From Neodontobutis hainanensis (lineage: Eukaryota > Chordata > Actinopteri > Gobiiformes > Odontobutidae), in the NCBI GenBank assembly GCA_024349245.1, contig JALDNG010000006.1, positions 3,899,001 through 3,963,000 of the forward strand: a DNA stretch of 64,000 nucleotides, read 5' to 3'. Of this stretch, positions 49,701 to 58,700 are shown piece by piece. Each line of letters starts with the position of its first letter. Position 1 is the first letter of the stretch. The position numbers and the translations under genes are program-made. Below the pieces are notes generated by a model. That model did not search any database and had not been told where the DNA came from. It saw only the letters and a program-made list of their open reading frames with translations.

Positions 49701-52700
49701 GAACTATTCGGGTCTTGCCAGCTGATACTAGACCTCTCATTTGATTCTTTATCATCTTCTTTCCCCAATTCTTTACAAGCATTGCCACTATTTCTCCACA
49801 AATGACCTTTACCTGCATTTCCTCCCTTTATCTCCTTGTTCCCAATGGGTCTTTCTAAACTTGAAATACTCCTGACACTGGGTGATGGCCACTGACACTG
49901 CAGCTCGAGACATTTATAAATGCTTCGTTGATCTGTTTCAGTCTCCTCTGTTGAATCTACACTGCTATGTCTAACACCTTTAGTTAAGTGCCTGCCTCCT
50001 TGGTCTGTCTGGCCCTGTGTCACCTGCTTAACTTCTCCTATTTGGCCTGCATATTCTATCTCTGTTCTTGCTATGCCAGTTTCTACAGGTAGAGTTACAG
50101 AAGTATTTTTCTCCTCTGCTTCCTCTTTGTTTTCACTTCCCTTGTGTGTGAGGTAGTCTCTTATAGAGGAGAATAAATCGTCTTCTACTTCAATTCCTAT
50201 TTCATTCTCCTCTGCATCCACTTCTCTTTCGACAGAAAAATTAAAGGCAGAATCCCAGTCCTTTACCCAATCAGAACTTGAATCATGGCTTCGAGAACCA
50301 CTCTGGTCCCAGAACTGGTTATACAGATTATTATAATCTTGTGTTTCTGAAGATGATGTAACTACATCATTGGGAAAGGAAAACTGGGAGGCAGAAGGAG
50401 AGGAGGGTGAGTGTGGTGGAGCCGTGTGGCTATTGACTGAAAGTAAGGAAGTAGTTGTGGAGTGCTGGTGGGGAGGATTCAAGATTGAACAGGCATCCTT
50501 TTCAGGTTCGTCACCTTTGACCCGTTCTGCGATGAAGGGCTCCATGATATCAGATGCACTGCTGCTCCGTGCAAGAGAGGAGGGAGGCGGGCCATCCAGG
50601 TCGCATGCCCCGCCCTGGAACACCTCACCACAGGAAACAGGAGGGGTCTCATCACTTTGTGAAGAGTGTCGCATTCGAGTTGGACGGTTGGTCAGTGTAA
50701 TTGGTGGGTCCTCAAGATCTGGGGGTTACATTAGAATCATGAATATACAGTTAGCATTTTATAAAGTTAATGTTTCTCTTTTATATTTTGTATTGTAAAA
50801 CAAAAAGCCAAATCAACAGTAATTTATATCTCCACAGGCAAAAACATGTGAAACATTGGGTGATGTAAAATTCTTGCAAACATACAGGAGCAATCAAAGT
50901 GTGTAGAAAAAACACACAATGGGACTAGCAGGCTGTTTTAATAGACAACTTCAAACCCAAATTTTATTATTTCTCATGTTTTAATACTTTGTCTCAAAAC
51001 TATAGCCTTTAACTAGAGCATTACTCAAAAGGAAACAATTACCAAACTTCCTACTTACTTAAGAGGAACATGCAAAAAGTTTAAAGGTTAATCTTTATTT
51101 TTTACAATTTTGAGATTCCGATGGTAGAACATACAAATTGTTCTTTTGGAAAGATGACAAAAAGCGTCATATTTGACAGATGTGTAGTCCAGTTCATATA
51201 GACAGACAAGCAGGCAGACAGGCAAAGTTTGTGTACCTGCTAACTGGTCTGCAAGGGGGGGTAGAAAAGGGTGGTGGTGGTGGTGAAGGAGGACAGGAAG
51301 AGGAGGAGCCAGAGCAGGAGCACTCTTAGCACTGCGAATAAAGGCTGAGGACAGCAGAGAGTCCCCCGTAGAACAGCTACGCAGGGCTGAGGGGGGGGGG
51401 TGGGATAGAAGCAAGAAAGATGTGAAGTGCATTAGGCAGAAATGGAAAGAAAGGACAACAAGAAAGACAGAAAAGAATGGGTGAAACGTTTTAAAAGAAA
51501 AGTAAGACTGAGACAGAAAAATGTGCATTCAAGTTAGAAAAGTCAGAAAAACACCAGAGAAATTGTGTGTTTTGTTGTCAGCAGGTTGCAGGTGTAGAAA
51601 AGAGAAGAGAAGACTCAGGGTTTAGTGAAGGTTTAGCTTTAGAGGTTAGAACGTGAGATGCTAGTCACTACATGTCAAACGGTCACCTTGCTATAACTTT
51701 AACATAGGAATACATACATCACTTTAAAGAAGTGCATTCTTTAAGACTATAAAAAAATATTAAGTTTCAGACAGACAGACGCCAAGCAAATATTTTATTT
51801 TCATTAGTGATTGTGTATTTATTTCTTACTCACCAACATAAAACATACTAACCTACAGTCTTTTGGCGGACCATACTTCGAGCCTTTTCGATCCCTGGTG
51901 AGCCAGCCGTAGTTGCACTTCGTTGTCTCATGGCTGCAGCCTGGCCTGGTTGATCTCTGCTCCAACCTTTAGAGAAGGACCGGTCAACAATCTGTCGCTG
52001 GCCTTCTGAACTGATACCTGGTAAAGATAAATTATGATTATTATTTGTTGAAATTGATTTTTACAAAACACAATTAGGGAGGGATTTGTTGCATGATTTT
52101 TCATAGTGAATAACTAAAGTGTGTGTTACTGATTTAATAGACAGATTGTTCTCTAAGAAAAATTATAGCTATATATAAATAAAACTAAATAAATAAAGCA
52201 CAACTTCTTAAGGTTTTCAAAAAAATAACAGACCCTTTCCTTTATGTTTCTTCTGCTTTTGTTCACTCAGTTTGTCCAAAGGCAACTCATTCAGATCAAC
52301 ACTGTAGAGGTTTCTGGCCAACACCTAAAACAAAGACAGATGCAGTGTTTTTTAATGTATTATTAAAGCTTCACAGAAAAGTTAAGTTAATTGAATAATG
52401 TAGGTGTCACAAAAAAGGGAAACTGTTGCAGAAACTCTTCTTTAAGAACAAATTCATAGACCAAGCATCTTTTACATTCTGATGAGGATATCAGGAGAAT
52501 TGCCACCAGACTTTCTTCTTTGTTCATACATGCAATGTGTCAGGAGAATGTTGCATTACATAAACATAAAAGAGACAGTCTAGGTGGTTTAAATAAGGGG
52601 CAGTGAGAAGGAGAGCCAGCAGGAGATAAATCTCTCTTAGAGCCAACTTTGTGATCATCGTGATTGCGTCAAGTTTGTTGCATGTGGAGTTCAAAAAGAC

Positions 52701-55700
52701 AAATATACTTATTTATTTCACAATTTATGCCAAGAGAATAGAAGGTCAATTGAAATAGATTCTGAGTACCTTGGTGAGGGTTTCCATGGTAAGTGACCAC
52801 TCAGTGACCAGTTCCTCCCAGCAGGTAAGAGACGAGAGAACAGACAGCAGATCATCCCACAGCTCTCTGCTGATGTATACATTTAGATTTCCCTTTATCC
52901 AGGCAACAATCAGTGTCTGTGAGAATCAAGATACAAAATAAATCATACATGAAAACAACACACTGCTTATTATGGATTCATATTTCAATACAGTATTTCA
53001 CAAGAACAATAAAAAAGCTTTAAAAAGTAAAACATCTAATTAATTTCAAGTGTAAAATGTAAATAATAGCAAAGTACCTGAAAAATAGGTCCTGCCAATC
53101 TGCCAGACAGTGTGTTGCTCTTTTTGCCTTGAGGCATAATGGATGGAGGTCTTTTCATCACAGACTCCGTTACTCTCAGTAATACCAGCAAGATTTGTTC
53201 CCTAAAGAGATAACTGTTATGACTACAGTTTTGAAATAAATCTAAAATTTCTGTTAACTGCAAGATTTATACCATGTTTTCTGGTCCATGGTTTCATGCA
53301 TGACAAGACTACGGTAAATGTTAAGCACTCTTTTGCACATGTCGACATGCTCCTCCAAAAGGATCTTAATGTCATTGGCTGGCTCCAGGAGGAACACATT
53401 GGACGAGTGGGTAATAAATACCTATTGAGGAGACAGGCAGTAATAAAGATACATAAACTAAACATATTAAACTGTAAACATGAGAAGCGGTAAAAAAAAA
53501 AAAAAGGGGGGGGGTATCTCTTTATATAATAAAGATAAGTCTGAAAGGGTACCTGTAGTGTGGTCTGAACACCAGCATGAACACTGTACTCCAGCAATTC
53601 ACTGTCAACCCCCTTATTCATTGCCTAAAAGTAGTTAACACATTCAATTCAAATTTATTTTTAAAGCCTATTATTGTGTTGTAGACAAAAAGGAAAACTT
53701 TTGTACATTTTGTTTTTAATCGTCTTTCTTAAATACATTTTAAATATTTTCCTCCTTTGTGACAGAATGTGAGCAATATTAAGCTATAGGTGTTTACCTC
53801 ATCCTCACTGTCTCCAGGCTGACAATCTGGATCCAGACCGGTGGCTGTAGGGTAGAGGCCTTCCTCTGGATCCTTCATAAAGACTGGCTTGTCCTCCATG
53901 GAAATCCACTCCTGATAAACACGCACCACTTTACGCATTGCTGCAGCTTCGCACATTGGGAGGAGGAAGGCCTATGTAGAAATAGGTTAGTATTGACATA
54001 TTATGCTTCAGAAAAGATTAACATAAAAAAATAAAGCTACTTCATTTTCACCTGTCTAAATATCTCTGTAATGAAGTTGACATTGGTTCTGGAACTGGTC
54101 AGGACTCTCCTCACCACCTCCATGTCAGTCAACTGCTCATCATCCATGGAGCATAGAGAGGAGGAGCTGGGTTCCCTCTCTGTCAGTGTAGATGTGTTGG
54201 AGTGGCTTTGTTCGGGTTCACTCCCAATTCCCGGAACACCAGCAAATTCCCCTCTGACACCACCTGGCCCTAATAAGGAGCTACCCCCTTCCAGATGGCT
54301 GTCAGATCGTATACCCCCTCCACCACTCTCGTCTGAGCTACCTGCAGAGCGGGCCGCTAATCCTGCTGCTGCTCGCTGGAAAGGTATATAAAGATAAAGT
54401 ATAAACTTTTCATACCAAACAAATAAATTGTGTTATTAATGTTTGTGTGTTTGTTACTTGTATGTTCTTGGGGACGTTCTCTCCCTCTATTCCTGGGATA
54501 TGTGTCTGAATGTTGGGTCGTGGCTCAAGCCAGAAGGAAACCAGCCAACGAATAAAGATAACTCGGGCCTGAAGGAAGCTCTCCTTGGTGCAAAAGACTG
54601 TCTCACCACCATCTTGCTCTCTGCGCACTACACTATAGTAGGGCTTAGGACGCATTGGTGGCACCTCTGAAAGGAGAAAAAAAAAAGCTTTTGTTGTACA
54701 TTGCAACATTGTCTTAGATACTTAAAGGCAATGTAAACAGGAATTGAAGATGATTTGAGCATGGTACTGACCGAGTATAGGGTTATATAAACTGGTCTCC
54801 GTGGCAAAGTTGGGGAAGATGTGAGGAAGGTAAAACTTTATGAAGTATCCAAAGAGGAAGCTGAAGCCACGTTCATGGTTCTCCTTGCTGCGCCACTCGA
54901 GAGATTTAGCCTGTTAGATAGAGCCACACAAAGAAAAGCCTATGTTATAAAGAGACTCAATCACACAAACCAGGGTCAAGTAGAGAAGAGCACCATTGTA
55001 TTAGGGCAGAATGCGTTAGTGTCAGGTCTGAGTGCATGCATGTGCATGCAATTGAAGCCATTACGAGGGAATTGTATGAGTAAATACGAATTTGTGCAAG
55101 TAGAGGAATGTTACAGTTTCAGTATATGCTGCATATATAAATAATATGAACCATTTTCTAAAATAAACAGACCCAATACCTGGTTTTGCCCATTAGTGCA
55201 TTAGTTGTGTTAGTAAGAAATAATGATAATACCTGGTTTACCATGTATTTTAGCAATCCTTCTAAAAAATAAGCTGTGAGGTCATCCTGGTTCTTGTCAC
55301 CAGACTGTGGAGGAACTAATGGGGTGATTTCTTCTGGGGTCACTTGAGCTGCAGGAAAGCATAAATTTGTGTTTGTAAAATAAATATTTACTATCTTTTT
55401 TCGTTACATTGTTTTATGCAATTATCATACTAACTTTCTGTTAAGCTCAGTGGAGGGTTGATCAAAGTGTCAAGGGTACGTGGTGTCCCATGGAGGAGTG
55501 GCGCTGGAAAACCAGGAATCAGACAGGCAAACATGCAGAGCTGCTCTCGTTCTGCATTACTCTGTAAAGCCTGCATCCACAAAAGGAACAACCGCACACC
55601 TTCACGGCGGATCTACATTGTAAACAAAAAAGATACAGAAAAATGTATACCATTTTTTGGTTTTAATTAAAAACAGAAAATATGCCCATTTGGTTGTTTA

Positions 55701-58700
55701 GTGCTTAGGAAGGCTCCAAATCTATTGAAATAATAGAGATATAAAGCAGTACCTTTAGAGAGTTCCCAGTGTGTAAAAGCTTCTTGAGGATGAGTCCTAA
55801 ATAAGAAAGTAAAGTCAGTATGAACATGTAGAACCATGCAATGGCTTCCCATATACATATACATTTTTCAAGATAAATCATGCGAGTTTGTATTTTCACC
55901 AGGTTGTAAAATTTTATGTTAAGAATGTTGAAATGTTGACAGATGTTGAGATTTTTTCCAAAGTTTAATAATAAAATCCAACTCAACTATTCAAAGTCAC
56001 AACAGAAAACAGCTACTGCCCACTATTTAAAGCAGTTTAACCATATAATTTGTTTTCCTAATATAATAAGCCAGTTTTTGTTTAGATTGGCTATTCATGT
56101 CTTGAGCACAGTGAGAGTGTTACCAATGCTGTGGAACTGCCATCGGTTCTGGATTCTATCTGGGAGGAGTTGAAGTATTTTCTGGGAAAAAGTCAGGACA
56201 TCAGAATATTGTGATACAAATGCAATGCCCTTAAAATTAAAGATTAACTACAGAAGCTAATATTACATACACCATTTCTGAATGTTAGTAATACAGTGAA
56301 GCAAATGAAGGTTAACACAAACATGCAAACAGCACTCTCTGCTATCTTGTCCTGGCTTTCCTAAAACAACCACACTGCACTGGGTGTTGCTAAATGCCAA
56401 TGATATTAGTCTGAAGTCATTATCAGCTGGTGTTGTGGTACATGGGCTTAGACCACATGATTACAGCTTGTAGGGCAACAGCCTTTTGGTTAAGCTTAAA
56501 GTATAATTACAAACAATGTGCATTTCAAAATTTGTACATTATTGTGGTCATCAATTATAATATTAGTTATACTATCCTGTTTTAAGAATATAATTTTGAA
56601 TTACCTCAAAGATGAAGAGAATAGAGTCTAGCTCTTCCCTCTGTGACTTGTGACCTGAAACACAGGAGTTAACTTTCAGAAACCCGAGTAATACTTTTTT
56701 GGGGGCACTTTTCTTTTGTTGACAATATGTAAACCTTACCTTTTTGTTTAAGGCTAACTTCAATGGTGACAAAGTTCTCAAAGAAGACATAATAGATATG
56801 GGAGTAGTTCAAATCAAAGAAATGCTTCAAATCAGCAGCCTCTGCATTTTCTGAAAAGTGACAAGGAATTTAGATATGACTTTACAAAAATAAACTCTGA
56901 GACTCAAAACTATGGGCTGAGCCTTTTGTTCAAATTCTCAGTTGGTTAATACTGCACAGACCAAATTCTAGTTCCTGGTGTATAACCTTGTTGCGACCAC
57001 ACACATTTTAACTCAACACTTAAAGAAAGAAACACTTGTTTTTGCTTTAACCTTTTCTTTAAAAAACTCTTGGTTTTCAAAACAAACATTCAAACCATTC
57101 AAATCTTCTGGTCCAAAGCTAAACCAACTCATAAATTGAGATAAAACACTCCAGGTCAAAACTAGGAGAAAGGGATTGCATGCATCATTATTTTTGTATT
57201 TATAAGTGCATACATACTTTATTCAGGCGAACTAATACTGACTATAAAATAAAGAAAATAAAGATAATTAAAGCCGCGAGCGGCGATAAAGACCCTCGCC
57301 TCCCTTGCGACCGCGGAGGCACATATACTCGGAGGACTGCATTTCGTGCTTTAAAGCGTAAACTTCACGGTAATGTCAAATAACCGGGCCTGTTCCTCTG
57401 CTTGACTCTTCTTCTGGCTGGAGCCTGCTTCATCACCTCGGGCCTGAGCTACTGCTGGGGCCTGCTACACCACCTTGTAATTTAGAGTTAAAAGGTCTCC
57501 ACAATCCCTGGTTTTCCTGTGTTCTGTCTGAACTTTTAAAAATAAAAGATTATTTTTGGGCTGAGGCAAGAAAAACAAAGTACTGACTGGAGATTTGAGA
57601 TGACTAAGAAATATAAAATGGCCGCCTTCCCGTGTGTGATAGGGTGTGGTCTCAATTGTCTTTTTTGTTCATAAGCACATGCTGGATGTGTGGACCAAAT
57701 TTCATTTGCCTACGACAAACTAAAATTTTCCCATCCCATTGACCTTTTCCACATATTTGGGGCGTTGCTATGGCAACACAGTTATAGATAGGGGGTGGTT
57801 GTCATTGGCTTTTATGTTCGTCATGACATAAGAGATGTGTGTACCAAATTTCATGTCTTTATGACAAACTAAATTCTTGGCTCCCATTATAAGTTTGTAG
57901 GGGGCGCTGGAGGGCCATTTCTAGAGATAACTCTTTTATTTACATATTTTTGTGTTCAGGTCATGAATGTGCACAAATGCCTTTTTGCGTCCAACTCGTT
58001 TCGAGAAACCGTTTGAGAGTTAAGAGATATTTTATTTGAACAAAAATGGCTACCTCGTTACGGGCTTGCCACACCCACACCTAATAAAAAAAATACAAAG
58101 AAATTGATATTTTTTGTTGGCACTGGTGTCTAGATAATACTCACCAAATTTGGGTGCTTTTAGATGAAAACACGATGAGTTGAATCTTTTTGCGCGAGGG
58201 GTGCGATTTAAGTGGTCGCGCCTTTCACCCCACATGGTGGACTTCCTGTTGAGTTTAGGGTGTGGCTGTCATCGACTTTTCTGTTTGCCCTGAAGTTTAC
58301 TATGGATGTACCAAGTTTCATTTTTGTACGTTGAAAAAAATTTACTTTCACTTTCCATAAGCATAATGTATTTTGACTTTTCCAGGGGTCGCCACTGAGT
58401 CATTTTTTCATATTTTTTCTTGCAGACTTTATTTTAATACATTATTTGCCGGGCTTGAATTTTGGGCAAAGTTTCCTGAGTTTCTCTGTTTTGTTGAAAA
58501 AGAGAAGTTTATTTTTAGGCAATTCACATCTTCAATTCAAAATGGCCGCCTTCTCGTGTGTGATAGGGTGTGGTCACAATAGGCTTTTATGTTCATAAGC
58601 CCATGGTGGATGTGTGGACCAAGTTTCATTTGCCTATGACAAACTAAAATTTTCACTTCCCATTGACCTTTTCCACATATTTGGGGCGTTGCTATGGCAA

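Noticed and set aside
53500..53520. A-run/G-run at 53490-53516 as an assembly gap or frameshift
   Set aside because: It lies in an intron between exons 12 and 13; exon phase is intact on both sides.
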